Source of the DNA: an uncultured bacterium
GTDB taxonomy: Bacteria; Pseudomonadota; Gammaproteobacteria; Burkholderiales; Burkholderiaceae_D
Length of the DNA stretch: 14,021 nt
Direction: 5' to 3'
Assembly: GCA_903872555.1 (NCBI GenBank)
Contig: CAIQLE010000216.1
Coordinates: 1 to 14,021, forward strand
Shown in pieces: positions 1-6,967 of this stretch; the first letter of the stretch is position 1, and each line of letters opens with the position of its first letter. The notes below the pieces were generated by a model, which saw nothing but the letters and a program-made list of their open reading frames with translations, made no database searches and was not told the DNA's origin. The translations under genes and the position numbers were made by a program.

Positions 1-50
1 AGACCTGAGAATGCGTGCGACTAGGCAATCAGTTGCTGCTCAGATCTTGT

Positions 51-2756
51 TTATATGCTGGTCACAAAGGGTTCGAAGAACTGTGTCCTGATTAAGGCAG
101 GAATTTTTGCAGGCGGTACGGGCTTGGAAATGAGATAACCCTGCACTTCATCACAGCCCATGTTTTGCAGCATGCGTAATTGATGCACCGTCTCTACGCC
201 TTCAGCAACGACCGTGATATCAAGGCTGCGACCTATCGACACTATGGTTTCGCACAAGGCCTGATTTTGTGCATCATTCCCCAGCTTGCGTATGAAGGAC
301 TGATCAATCTTGACCACATCAATATCAAGACTTTGTAATTTCGACAGCGAAGAATAGCCGGTACCAAAATCATCGATCTCAAGCTCAATACCCAGCTCTC
401 GTAATTGATGCAACTCTTCAAGTGCCACACCATCTTCATCCAGCATGCTGGATTCAGTGAGTTCAATGGCCACGAGTGAGGAAGACAATTGATAGCGCTG
501 CAGGCAGGACATCAACATGAGCCGCAAACCATCGTCCTTTAATTGCAATGCGGAGACATTGATGGAGACTGGTTTCACTTCCACCCCCTCATCGCGCCAG
601 TCAGCGATCTGCGCACAGACTTTTTGAACCACCAGTTCGCCCATGGGCACGATCAGCCGCGTCTGCTCGGCAACGCCTATAAATTCTACAGGCGACAATA
701 ATCCACGTCCGGGGTGGTTCCAGCGTATCAGTGCTTCCATGCAGGATATCTGGCCAGTTCGGGCATCTGCACGCGGCTGATAGTAAATCAGGAATTCATC
801 ATTTTTTATCGCCCGTTCTAGCGCATGCTCAATCGAGATACGGTCGCGGATTTTTTGTGCAAATTGCTCGTTGTAATGCCGGTATTGCGCCTTGCCCTGA
901 GATTTGGCTTCATACATGGCGATATCGGCAGCCCGCAATAAAGTGTCTACATCATGCGCATCGGTAGGAAACAGGCTGATACCTACTGAGGCTTTCAGAT
1001 TAAATATTCGCCAGCGCGGATCGGTGCCTAATGCGGCAATCGCGTCTATCAGCTTAGCCGCGATCTTGCTGGCATCGTGATCACCATCCAGGTCCTCAAC
1101 AATGACAATGAATTCATCACCGCCGATACGGGCCAGATGGTCTTCGATACGCATCACCTGCCGTAGTTTGGTAGACATATCACTTAATAACTCATCGCCG
1201 GCACGATGACCCAGCGCATCATTGATGTCTTTGAAATTATCGAGGTCGATATATAAGAGAGCCAAGCGCTGTTCTTGCTGACCTGCACGTTCTAAAGCAC
1301 TGGGCAGATAATCATTCAGCCAATGGCGATTCGGCAGTCCCGTCAGCGCATCCGTTCTGGCCATTTCAGACAGGCTCTCTGCCTGCTGTCTGGCTTCAGA
1401 GACATCCCGCACGGTGACAGCAATACCTAATCCAGAGAGCACACCACGACGCTGGAACCAGCCTGCAGCATGTGCCTGGCCATAAGGCATATGGAAATCA
1501 TCTTCCAGAAAACCATCTTTCAATACACGTCTGAGAAAAGTATGGATGTATTCAAGATTTTTCTCTGTATAGAGATCAGATACATTTTTCCCGATTAACT
1601 CATTGCGAGCGATGCCTGACATTTCGGAAGCGCGCTCATTACAATCCTCAACCATAAATTCGCACAGATCATCCTCTGCGGAATAAATGGGTCGTATCAT
1701 GTAAAAGGCTTCGTGGGCAGCATCGACCGCCAACCTGAAAGTGGCCTGCACCTGCAGATCATGAACACGCTGTTCTTCATGACGAATCTGGCTGATGGCA
1801 CCAAAAATTGAGACAGACAGCAAGAGCAGCGTCGCCATGGTGGCAATGCTGATATAGACACTGTGAGTTGAAACATAGAGTTTCAGTCCATTGGCGTGAT
1901 TCACACCCGCCACCACCACAAGCGGGTAGTCTGCAAGCTTTTGCCAGACAATAGAACGCGCCTGATGATCGGGAAAATCTGATGCTGGTTGAATACGACT
2001 GCCTTGTGCAGAAGTCAGTAAAGGATTTTTGCGATAAAAAATAGCACTGGTTTTATCGCAACCCTTGGTGACGAGCATAGCGCCTTCGACAAAATGCGCT
2101 GAAATGAAATCTCCTGCAGCCAGTTGCGAGGCATCATGAAAAGCAGAAAGATAATTCTGTTCGACCGCAATCAGCACTACCCCGTCAAACTCACCATTCG
2201 GTTTATTCAGCTGACGGCTGAAGCGAACAATTTTTTTGCCAAGGAAACCACCGCGACCATCCGTGGGCGGGGAAATCAGCAAGATGGATTCATGGTTCGA
2301 TTGGTGCCACTTGAATAATTCAAGATCGCCCATGTAAGTACCGCGCGGCAAATTGCGTGTGCTGCTGTAGGCATAGCCTTTTGCATCAATCACTACCGGA
2401 TAGAGTGCAGTCTTGTAGACACCTTTGCGGAATTGCTCTTCAAGATCGAGGCGAACTTCGGGCCTGCGCTCCCATTCGTATTTGATTGCCATAGAGAGCT
2501 GATCGATCTGGGAAACCGAACGCAGCAGTTGCTCAGCATAAGCACTCGCGCGTAACCCAGCCTCAACCTGAGATTTTTCTGCCAGCTGCTTATGGTCAGC
2601 TTCAATCTTGAATAAGGCAGTACCCCAAATCAGCACAAGCAAAAACGCACAGCCCAAAGCCCAGCTCAATCCTATGCGCAGATTGGCGCGGCGAGTGACC
2701 TGATCAGTAAGTTGCAGCCATTTTTCCATTGCATAGAGGCTTAGCATGCACCGCAC
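51..2756 (-). CDS. Membrane-bound Cache-PAS-GGDEF-EAL cyclic-di-GMP enzyme
   Basis: This is a likely bifunctional diguanylate cyclase/phosphodiesterase acting at the inner membrane. In the 901-residue reading, a TM helix (about 28-48) precedes a periplasmic sensor region (about 50-295, Cache-like in size and position). A second TM (about 301-321) is followed by a PAS domain (about 340-455), GGDEF (about 465-625) and EAL (about 640-890). The cyclase A-site GGDEF is intact at 545-549. The inhibitory I-site RIED (536-539) lies exactly five residues before it. The EAL side keeps EALIR (674-678), the Asn of NVSALQL, ELTES, DDFGTGYSS (795-803), KIDQSF, AEGVET and QGY, so both activities look possible. 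The longest start is a GTG at 2756; ATGs at 2747 and 2729 (MEKWLQL) are alternatives, and none has a strong Shine-Dalgarno. The periplasmic ligand cannot be told. The gene stands alone, ending 50 bases from the left edge. Confidence 0.95.
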   Translation of the reverse strand: MRCMLSLYAMEKWLQLTDQVTRRANLRIGLSWALGCAFLLVLIWGTALFKIEADHKQLAEKSQVEAGLRASAYAEQLLRSVSQIDQLSMAIKYEWERRPEVRLDLEEQFRKGVYKTALYPVVIDAKGYAYSSTRNLPRGTYMGDLELFKWHQSNHESILLISPPTDGRGGFLGKKIVRFSRQLNKPNGEFDGVVLIAVEQNYLSAFHDASQLAAGDFISAHFVEGAMLVTKGCDKTSAIFYRKNPLLTSAQGSRIQPASDFPDHQARSIVWQKLADYPLVVVAGVNHANGLKLYVSTHSVYISIATMATLLLLSVSIFGAISQIRHEEQRVHDLQVQATFRLAVDAAHEAFYMIRPIYSAEDDLCEFMVEDCNERASEMSGIARNELIGKNVSDLYTEKNLEYIHTFLRRVLKDGFLEDDFHMPYGQAHAAGWFQRRGVLSGLGIAVTVRDVSEARQQAESLSEMARTDALTGLPNRHWLNDYLPSALERAGQQEQRLALLYIDLDNFKDINDALGHRAGDELLSDMSTKLRQVMRIEDHLARIGGDEFIVIVEDLDGDHDASKIAAKLIDAIAALGTDPRWRIFNLKASVGISLFPTDAHDVDTLLRAADIAMYEAKSQGKAQYRHYNEQFAQKIRDRISIEHALERAIKNDEFLIYYQPRADARTGQISCMEALIRWNHPGRGLLSPVEFIGVAEQTRLIVPMGELVVQKVCAQIADWRDEGVEVKPVSINVSALQLKDDGLRLMLMSCLQRYQLSSSLVAIELTESSMLDEDGVALEELHQLRELGIELEIDDFGTGYSSLSKLQSLDIDVVKIDQSFIRKLGNDAQNQALCETIVSIGRSLDITVVAEGVETVHQLRMLQNMGCDEVQGYLISKPVPPAKIPALIRTQFFEPFVTSI

Positions 2757-2905
2757 CTACAAAAGCTAGGTGGGGCTGCCCGGCGAGATGACTAAAAGAC
2801 GTTGCCATTATGCAAGACTATAGATAAATATCATAATTGCCACAGAGAAACTTTTCCAAGATTCTCCGTAGCACTCATGCTTTTCAGGCAGTCTTGGTCT
2901 GCGGC
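2757..2905. other. Intergenic region upstream of the GGDEF-EAL gene
   Basis: This 149-base AT-rich gap lies between two minus-strand genes. It must hold the promoter of the GGDEF-EAL gene and the 3' end of the binding-protein operon. On the minus strand there are TATAGT- and CATAAT-like hexamers near 2810-2822, but no convincing -35 partner and no sigma-54 motif. A GAGAA/TTCTC repeat with a long loop lies near 2850-2870 and is too weak to call as a terminator. Confidence 0.4.
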
Positions 2906-3421
2906 CTAAAATCCAGCCCCCGGACGTGCGCGCGCACGTTGCTGCCGGCTCGCATCCTGAGACTCCTTGTAGATGGGCAGGTAAACAAAAACCAGGGTGC
3001 CGCGCTCATCGAGTTTGCTGTATTCCAGTTCGACATAGACTTTATCTTCGCCGCCACCCCAGACCCGCGTTTCGGTGAAGCGCTGACCTGCCCGGCCTTC
3101 ACCCCAGAGACTCTGGGCATGGGCGAGCAGGGCCTCATAGCCTGACTGCCCCGCAAATTCCATCTGGGCGAAGTAGAAACGGTCCTGGCTGAAGCACAGA
3201 CGCTGGTTGCTGAGCAGGACCGTCCCCAGTGTTCCACTGCCATCACCCTTGCGGTAGCACTGATAAGCAACTGTCTCGGCCAGTCTTTGTGCATTCGGCA
3301 ACTGAGCGACCGGTGCCTCCCAAGGCAAGCCTTCGAAGCCTTCAGGCAAGCTGGCAGCACTGCCCCACAAGGGGAGCAGCGCCAGTAACAGCCATGCCTT
3401 GCTTATTTCCACAGAGCGCAC
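2906..3421 (-). CDS. Small exported protein of unknown function, coupled to the binding-protein gene
   Basis: I do not recognise the family of this 171-residue protein. The N-terminus has a typical Sec signal peptide: charged residues, a Leu-rich core (about 9-18) and a GSAA-type cleavage region near 20-24. This predicts a periplasmic or secreted protein of about 150 residues. The mature part is rich in aromatic residues, has three Cys, and ends in a basic Arg/Gln-rich tail (about 155-171). The start is a GTG at 3421, or a second GTG at 3412. Both lie inside the last codons of the upstream binding-protein gene, which ends at 3403. This overlap implies translational coupling and co-transcription. 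An AAGG about ten bases before the first GTG is the only Shine-Dalgarno candidate. A role with the binding protein is suggested by position only. Confidence 0.75.
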   Translation of the reverse strand: MRSVEISKAWLLLALLPLWGSAASLPEGFEGLPWEAPVAQLPNAQRLAETVAYQCYRKGDGSGTLGTVLLSNQRLCFSQDRFYFAQMEFAGQSGYEALLAHAQSLWGEGRAGQRFTETRVWGGGEDKVYVELEYSKLDERGTLVFVYLPIYKESQDASRQQRARARPGAGF

Positions 3422-4611
3422 TTGGTTTCTGCCTTGGTCATGAAAGCCTGATCACCGGGAATGACCTGGGCTACTTTGTAGTAATCCCATTCATACTTGG
3501 ACTCAGCCGGAGTCTTGACCTGCATCAGCGTCATGTCATGCACCATGCGGCCGTCCGGACGGACGACGCCGTTTTTAGCGAAGAAATCATTTACTTTGGA
3601 CGATTTCATTTTCGCCATGATCTTGTCGCCATCATCAGTGCCAGCGGCCTTGACAGCATTCAGATAAAACATGACGGAAGAGTAGTCACCTGCGTGCAGC
3701 ATAGAAGGCGCTTTTTTATTCCTGGCCATGAATTTCTTCGACCAGGCACGGGTCTCTTCATTGGTGTCCCAGTACCAGCCATCGGTCAGATACATACCCT
3801 GAGTCAGCGGCAGGCCGAGTGCATGCACGTCGTTCACAAACATCAGCATGCCGGCGAGCTTCATTTTTTTGTTGATACCAAACTCATTGGCTGCCTTGAT
3901 CGAATTGACAGTGTCGCCACCCGCATTGGCCAGACCCAGCACCTGGGCCTTAGAGTTCTGCGCCTGCAGCAGGAAAGAAGAGAAATCGGAAGCCGCCAGC
4001 GGATGACGGACCGAACCCAGCACATGGCCGCCGCCGGCCTTGATGACTTCTGTCGCATCCTTTTCCAGCGACATACCGAACACATAGTCAGCTGTCAGGA
4101 AGAACCAATCTTTATTACCCTGCTTGACCAGCGCAGCTGAAGTACCGCGCGCCATGGCCACGGTGTCGTAGGCGTAGTGAATTGTATAAGGAGTGCATTC
4201 TTCATTGGTCAGACGTGAAGTGCCGGCGCCGATGGAAATGAAGGGTTTTTTCTTTTCTGCAGCCACTTTGGCCATGGCCAGATTGGTGGCCGAATTGGTG
4301 CCGCCTATGATCACGTCCACACCTTGCTGGTCAAACCATTCGCGCGCCTTGCTGGCAGCGATATCGGCCTTGTTCTGGTGGTCTGCGGACAAAAATTCAA
4401 TTTTCTTGCCGTTCACGTTGCCGCCGAAATCAGCAATCGCCATCTTGATGGCATCCGCGCCGGCCGGACCGTCCACATCGGCGTAAACGCCAGACATGTC
4501 GGTAATAAAGCCGATCTTGATGGTGTCATTCGAGATGTCGGCATGAACGACGGGAGCAGCGGCAAATGCAAAAGCTGAGGCCACTGCCAAGGATACGGTC
4601 TTAATCTTCAA
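3403..4611 (-). CDS. ABC transporter periplasmic binding protein, LivK/Peripla_BP_6 type
   Basis: This is a 402-residue solute-binding protein of the branched-chain amino acid/amide type (type I periplasmic fold). It has a signal peptide: MKIK, then an Ala-rich core, with cleavage probably after VHA near residue 24. The mature part begins with the family-typical TIKIGFITDMSG. The GxxNSAT and SIGAGTSRLT stretches (about 95-125) correspond to the ligand-binding loops of the first lobe. Length and architecture are normal for the family, but the ligand (amino acid, urea, amide or aromatic acid) cannot be read from sequence. The start codon is TTG at 4611, supported by an AGGGAG Shine-Dalgarno six bases upstream and by the signal peptide beginning there. 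No permease or ATPase gene is adjacent, so it is an orphan that must borrow a transporter or act as a sensor partner. Confidence 0.93.
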   Translation of the reverse strand: MKIKTVSLAVASAFAFAAAPVVHADISNDTIKIGFITDMSGVYADVDGPAGADAIKMAIADFGGNVNGKKIEFLSADHQNKADIAASKAREWFDQQGVDVIIGGTNSATNLAMAKVAAEKKKPFISIGAGTSRLTNEECTPYTIHYAYDTVAMARGTSAALVKQGNKDWFFLTADYVFGMSLEKDATEVIKAGGGHVLGSVRHPLAASDFSSFLLQAQNSKAQVLGLANAGGDTVNSIKAANEFGINKKMKLAGMLMFVNDVHALGLPLTQGMYLTDGWYWDTNEETRAWSKKFMARNKKAPSMLHAGDYSSVMFYLNAVKAAGTDDGDKIMAKMKSSKVNDFFAKNGVVRPDGRMVHDMTLMQVKTPAESKYEWDYYKVAQVIPGDQAFMTKAETKCALWK

Positions 4612-4654
4612 AATAATCTCCCTTTGTTATTGATTTGAATCTTGAATCTGCATG

Positions 4655-4663
4655 ATCTTAGCA
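4655..4663 (-). promoter_or_regulatory. Possible extended -10 promoter element for the binding-protein gene
   Basis: On the minus strand the sequence TGCTAAGAT fits an extended -10 element (TGn plus TAAGAT). It would start transcription about 35-40 bases before the TTG start at 4611. No good -35 hexamer is visible at 17 bases. This is a weak, position-supported call. Confidence 0.3.
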
Positions 4664-4725
4664 TGATGCAATTCACTCCATCCATCGCTCAAACTCAGTG
4701 CTCCGGGAGCTCTGGCTGACTGTCT

Positions 4726-4742
4726 TTCCTGGCAGGCAGGAA
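4726..4742. promoter_or_regulatory. Inverted repeat, candidate enhancer (activator) site
   Basis: The arms TTCCTG and CAGGAA are separated by five bases. The centre lies about 125 bases upstream of the transcription start predicted from the sigma-54 promoter at 4835-4850. This is within the usual range for enhancer-binding activator sites. A second short repeat (GCTCC-G-GGAGC) lies just upstream at 4700-4710, and an AT-rich tract at 4765-4792 sits between the repeats and the promoter, where DNA bending would be expected. The function is inferred from position and symmetry only. Confidence 0.35.
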
Positions 4743-4834
4743 TGGTTCAATACAAACGGCCTGTTTCGTAAAAATTTACACGTAATTATTTCCGTCATCC
4801 GCTCGAGATGAAGCTGAACCGGCATGAATGGCTA

Positions 4835-4850
4835 TGGCATGAGGCTTGCA
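4835..4850 (+). promoter_or_regulatory. Sigma-54 (-24/-12) promoter of the DUF883 operon
   Basis: The sequence TGGCATGAGGCTTGCA matches the RpoN consensus TGGCACG-N4-TTGCW with a single C-to-T change. The invariant GG (4836-4837) and GC (4848-4849) are exactly ten bases apart. Transcription would begin near 4860, leaving a leader of about 55 bases before the ATG at 4915. It is intergenic, correctly oriented, and lies in a window with two sigma-54 activator genes. By eye I found no second equally good match in the other intergenic regions. Confidence 0.72.
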
Positions 4851-4914
4851 TTTAAAGTCGAAAAAACCTTATCACTTACTGGCATATATTTCTATCTAAC
4901 TTCAGGAGGCATTA

Positions 4915-5283
4915 ATGGAAACGGATATCCCCGTCAGCACTTCAGAAACGAACGGCAAGGGCCTGGAATATCAAACTGCAGGCCATGGCAGCAAGGTCGT
5001 TCACTTACGCCAGGAATTATCCAATCTCAAAAATGATCTGGATGCCCTGATGTCACACGCCTCTACGCTGAGCGAAAGCGAATTGCGGGAAGCACGCGAT
5101 CGCATACTGGCACGCTTTTCTTCCATGCGTTATGCCGCACGCGGTATCGCTGAACAGGCGAGCCGGCAATTTAATCAGGGACGCGACATAACAGCAGATT
5201 ATGTACGTGATAAGCCCTTGCAATCTGTTGCCATCGCAGCAGGTATAGGTTTGTTGATCGGCGCCATGCTAAGGCGTGACTGA
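4915..5283 (+). CDS. DUF883 family protein, YqjD/ElaB-like C-tail-anchored membrane protein
   Basis: This 122-residue protein has the DUF883 pattern. A hydrophilic, helix-rich N-terminal part (about 25-95) carries the LRQELSNLKNDLDAL heptad-like stretch. A conserved VRDKPLQS motif follows at about 96-103. A C-terminal glycine-rich TM helix (about 104-118) ends in basic residues (RRD). E. coli YqjD and ElaB are inner-membrane, ribosome-associated proteins of stationary phase; that role is known for the family and not shown here. The ATG at 4915 has a perfect AGGAGG five bases upstream. It is the first gene of a three-gene operon behind a sigma-54-type promoter, whereas the E. coli homologues are RpoS-controlled. 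Confidence 0.92.
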   Translation: METDIPVSTSETNGKGLEYQTAGHGSKVVHLRQELSNLKNDLDALMSHASTLSESELREARDRILARFSSMRYAARGIAEQASRQFNQGRDITADYVRDKPLQSVAIAAGIGLLIGAMLRRD

Positions 5284-5329
5284 GTTTCTAAGCCTGAGAC
5301 TGAGTTTCAGGTAAACACAGGAGAGGCTC

Positions 5330-5698
5330 TTGCTCGACACTCTAAAAAAAGCCAAGCAACTGACTGTCATTGCGCTGGACAGACTGAGCGATTACATGGC
5401 GCTGCTTCGCATAGAAATGAAATTGCAGGGACGTGAAATAGCTCTGCAATTGCTTGGCTATGCGGCAGCAGCCTTGTTATCGGTCTATGCGATGTTATTC
5501 ATAGGCGTGGCCATCATAGTCAGCTTCTGGGACAGCGAATACCGCGCCCTAGCCGCCTGGGGTGTGGTGGCTTTGTATATCGCTGGCGCGAGTGCCGGAC
5601 TGTCACTGGCACGACATCATGCTGCCCGTAGCGAGGGGCTGGCCAGCTTACGCGAAGAACTCAGGCGTGATGCGGAACTGATCAGGGAAAGTTTATGA
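5330..5698 (+). CDS. Phage-holin superfamily membrane protein (DUF1469, YqjE-like)
   Basis: This 122-residue protein has two TM helices (about 40-65 and 75-96), flanked by a basic amphipathic N-terminus and a charged C-terminal helix (SLREELRRDAELIRESL). This is the layout of the DUF1469/YqjE family, called holin-like only by distant fold similarity and not implying a prophage. The start is a TTG at 5330 with an AGGAGAG-type Shine-Dalgarno just upstream; no in-frame ATG before the first TM gives a fuller protein. The stop overlaps the next gene's start by four bases (ATGA, 5695-5698), a sign of translational coupling. The DUF883-DUF1469-YqjK order matches yqjDEK of enterobacteria. Confidence 0.9.
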   Translation: MLDTLKKAKQLTVIALDRLSDYMALLRIEMKLQGREIALQLLGYAAAALLSVYAMLFIGVAIIVSFWDSEYRALAAWGVVALYIAGASAGLSLARHHAARSEGLASLREELRRDAELIRESL

Positions 5699-6135
5699 AA
5701 ATATCGCTGGAACAAGAGCGCCGCAACCTGCTTGAACATATCGAAGCCAGACGTCAGGTCTATCGTCACATGCTGTCCGGCGACAGCACCGGTGAGTCAG
5801 GTATCTTCGGTTCGCAGCACCATGCAGAGAACCCCACAGGCATGCAGAACGCCAGGGCATGGATGAAGTCGCATCCTTTGTGGCTTGCGGGGGGTGTAGC
5901 GCTTCTGGTATGGCTATTGCCGCGCGGGATATCAAGCATCAGACAACGCACACACCATCACACAGAACATCCTGATACCCAAGCTCGTCCCTCAGCACGT
6001 TTAAAGTCGCTGGCTGGCACCGCATTGTTTTTATTAAGCGACCCTATCCGAATTAATGCAATTGCCAGAGTGGTGGATATCGGCCAGCAGTGGCTAAAGC
6101 AATATCGTTCAAGATCCTCCCGCCATAGCCAATAA
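5695..6135 (+). CDS. YqjK-like membrane protein, third gene of the DUF883 operon
   Basis: This 146-residue protein overlaps the preceding gene by ATGA. Its N-terminus (ISLEQERRNLLEHIEARRQ) is a charged helix typical of YqjK-like proteins. It is followed by a linker, a TM helix around 60-77 (HPLWLAGGVALLVWLLP), a His/Arg/Pro-rich cytoplasmic stretch (about 85-100), and a second weakly hydrophobic amphipathic helix (about 103-125). E. coli YqjK is shorter (about 100 residues), so the C-terminal 45 residues are an extension. Assignment rests on operon order, the N-terminal helix and the TM position. Function is unknown even in E. coli. Confidence 0.8.
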   Translation: MKISLEQERRNLLEHIEARRQVYRHMLSGDSTGESGIFGSQHHAENPTGMQNARAWMKSHPLWLAGGVALLVWLLPRGISSIRQRTHHHTEHPDTQARPSARLKSLAGTALFLLSDPIRINAIARVVDIGQQWLKQYRSRSSRHSQ

Positions 6136-6143
6136 GGCTGATA

Positions 6144-6521
6144 TCACAGTGCTGACGGATGCGGTGGTGTCTGGCAATTGCTGTACTGCGTCCCCGCAGA
6201 GGGTATCAGGTCTATCCTGTGCCAAACCCCGGGTGCTTTCCAATGGTAAGAGCCTGACTGGCTTGCAAACTCGTCGCATGAAGGTATATCGGCTGTATTA
6301 AAGCGATAGATAGCAATCTGCAGGTAAGGACTCAAGGCAGACCGTTCCAGGTGCGCCTGTCGGGCCGCCAGCTTAAGACATGTCACGCCTATCACGACAA
6401 AGAGCAGCGCAATCCAAAATACAGGACGTATCGCCTCACGCTCAGCGTGCAAGTGAAATCCCGGCTGGGCTCGAGTTACATTCAATGCCAGCACATGCTT
6501 CATCCTTGCGATTGCTTGCAT
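6144..6521 (-). CDS. Possible small single-TM protein, hypothetical
   Basis: This open frame of 125 codons is convergent with the DUF883 operon, its stop lying 8 bases away. It holds one clean TM helix (about 33-50, PVFWIALLFVVIGVTCLKL) after a basic N-terminus. The downstream part (about 55-125) is unremarkable and Ser/Pro-rich at the end. I recognise no family. Possible starts are the ATG at 6521 and the ATG at 6503 (MKHVLALN); neither has a good Shine-Dalgarno. It lies 52 bases downstream of the PRC-barrel gene on the same strand and could be co-transcribed. The TM segment argues for a real gene; weak start signals argue against. Confidence 0.42.
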   Translation of the reverse strand: MQAIARMKHVLALNVTRAQPGFHLHAEREAIRPVFWIALLFVVIGVTCLKLAARQAHLERSALSPYLQIAIYRFNTADIPSCDEFASQSGSYHWKAPGVWHRIDLIPSAGTQYSNCQTPPHPSAL

Positions 6522-6573
6522 AAATCATTTCCCGGTTTCGCTACATCTGGCAATGCACTGCCTGTACGATTCA

Positions 6574-6867
6574 TCATGAATAGGTGTAGTACACCAGTCG
6601 CATCAAAACAGAATCAAAATACAGTGCCTGCCAGGGAATAACGATAGCAGCCTTGCCCTGCTTCGGCGAAACAACAACGAAGCGCAACTGACGGCTACGC
6701 AGATCCACCAGCACCGAACGAACACTGCCCATCGCCTGCCCTGTCGCAGTCACTACAGGGCAGGCACGCAATAACTCCGTGGCTGAAGTCTGGCCAGCAA
6801 GCATGCATGCAAAACGTTTCCGATTCGCTTTCGATGCAGACTGACTTCCTTCAAATTTTTTCAACAT
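6574..6867 (-). CDS. Small PRC-barrel domain protein
   Basis: In this 97-residue protein, residues 30-95 fit a PRC-barrel. They include LLRACPVVTATGQAMGSVRS, then VLVDLRSRQLRFVVVS and AIVIPWQAL, giving the beta-strand rhythm and the PW-x-AL signature seen in stand-alone PRC proteins of proteobacteria. The frame stays open upstream to 7101, but that part overlaps the membrane-protein gene in another frame and does not look like protein. I therefore place the start at the ATG at 6867, which has a weak GAG-containing Shine-Dalgarno. The N-terminal 25 residues are basic (KANRKRF). Stand-alone PRC barrels are often encoded with stress and envelope genes. The partner is unknown. Confidence 0.75.
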   Translation of the reverse strand: MLKKFEGSQSASKANRKRFACMLAGQTSATELLRACPVVTATGQAMGSVRSVLVDLRSRQLRFVVVSPKQGKAAIVIPWQALYFDSVLMRLVYYTYS

Positions 6868-6904
6868 GGCGTGATCTCGGGTCACACTGCCGGTCTGATC
6901 TCTG

Positions 6905-6956
6905 ACGGCGCCGTGACAAGCCAAACGCTGCATGCAGCGAGCGCTCAGCAAAGCGC
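6905..6956. repeat. Cluster of palindromes between membrane-protein and PRC-barrel genes
   Basis: In the 100-base gap there are three symmetric elements: ACGGCGCCGT (6905-6914), the perfect 14-base palindrome CGCTGCATGCAGCG (6926-6939), and GCGCT-6 bases-AGCGC (6941-6956). Read on the minus strand, the last two form adjacent hairpins just after the membrane-protein stop, followed only by TTTGG. They could be a weak terminator, an mRNA-processing structure, or operator sites for the PRC-barrel gene. Confidence 0.45.
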
Positions 6957-6967
6957 ACAACTTAAGC

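Noticed and set aside
3229..4140. Plus-strand open frame of 303 codons opposite the binding-protein and exported-protein genes
   Set aside because: It runs antisense across two genes with signal peptides and clear homology; its His/Arg-rich composition is not protein-like.
5330..5698. Holin-family protein as a sign of a prophage
   Set aside because: The family name is historical; the neighbours are yqjDEK-like chromosomal genes, and no phage structural, lysis or integrase gene is present.
6351..6641. Plus-strand frame of 96 codons overlapping the possible one-TM gene
   Set aside because: No TM, domain, ribosome binding site or protein-like composition, and it crosses the end of the PRC-barrel gene in antisense.
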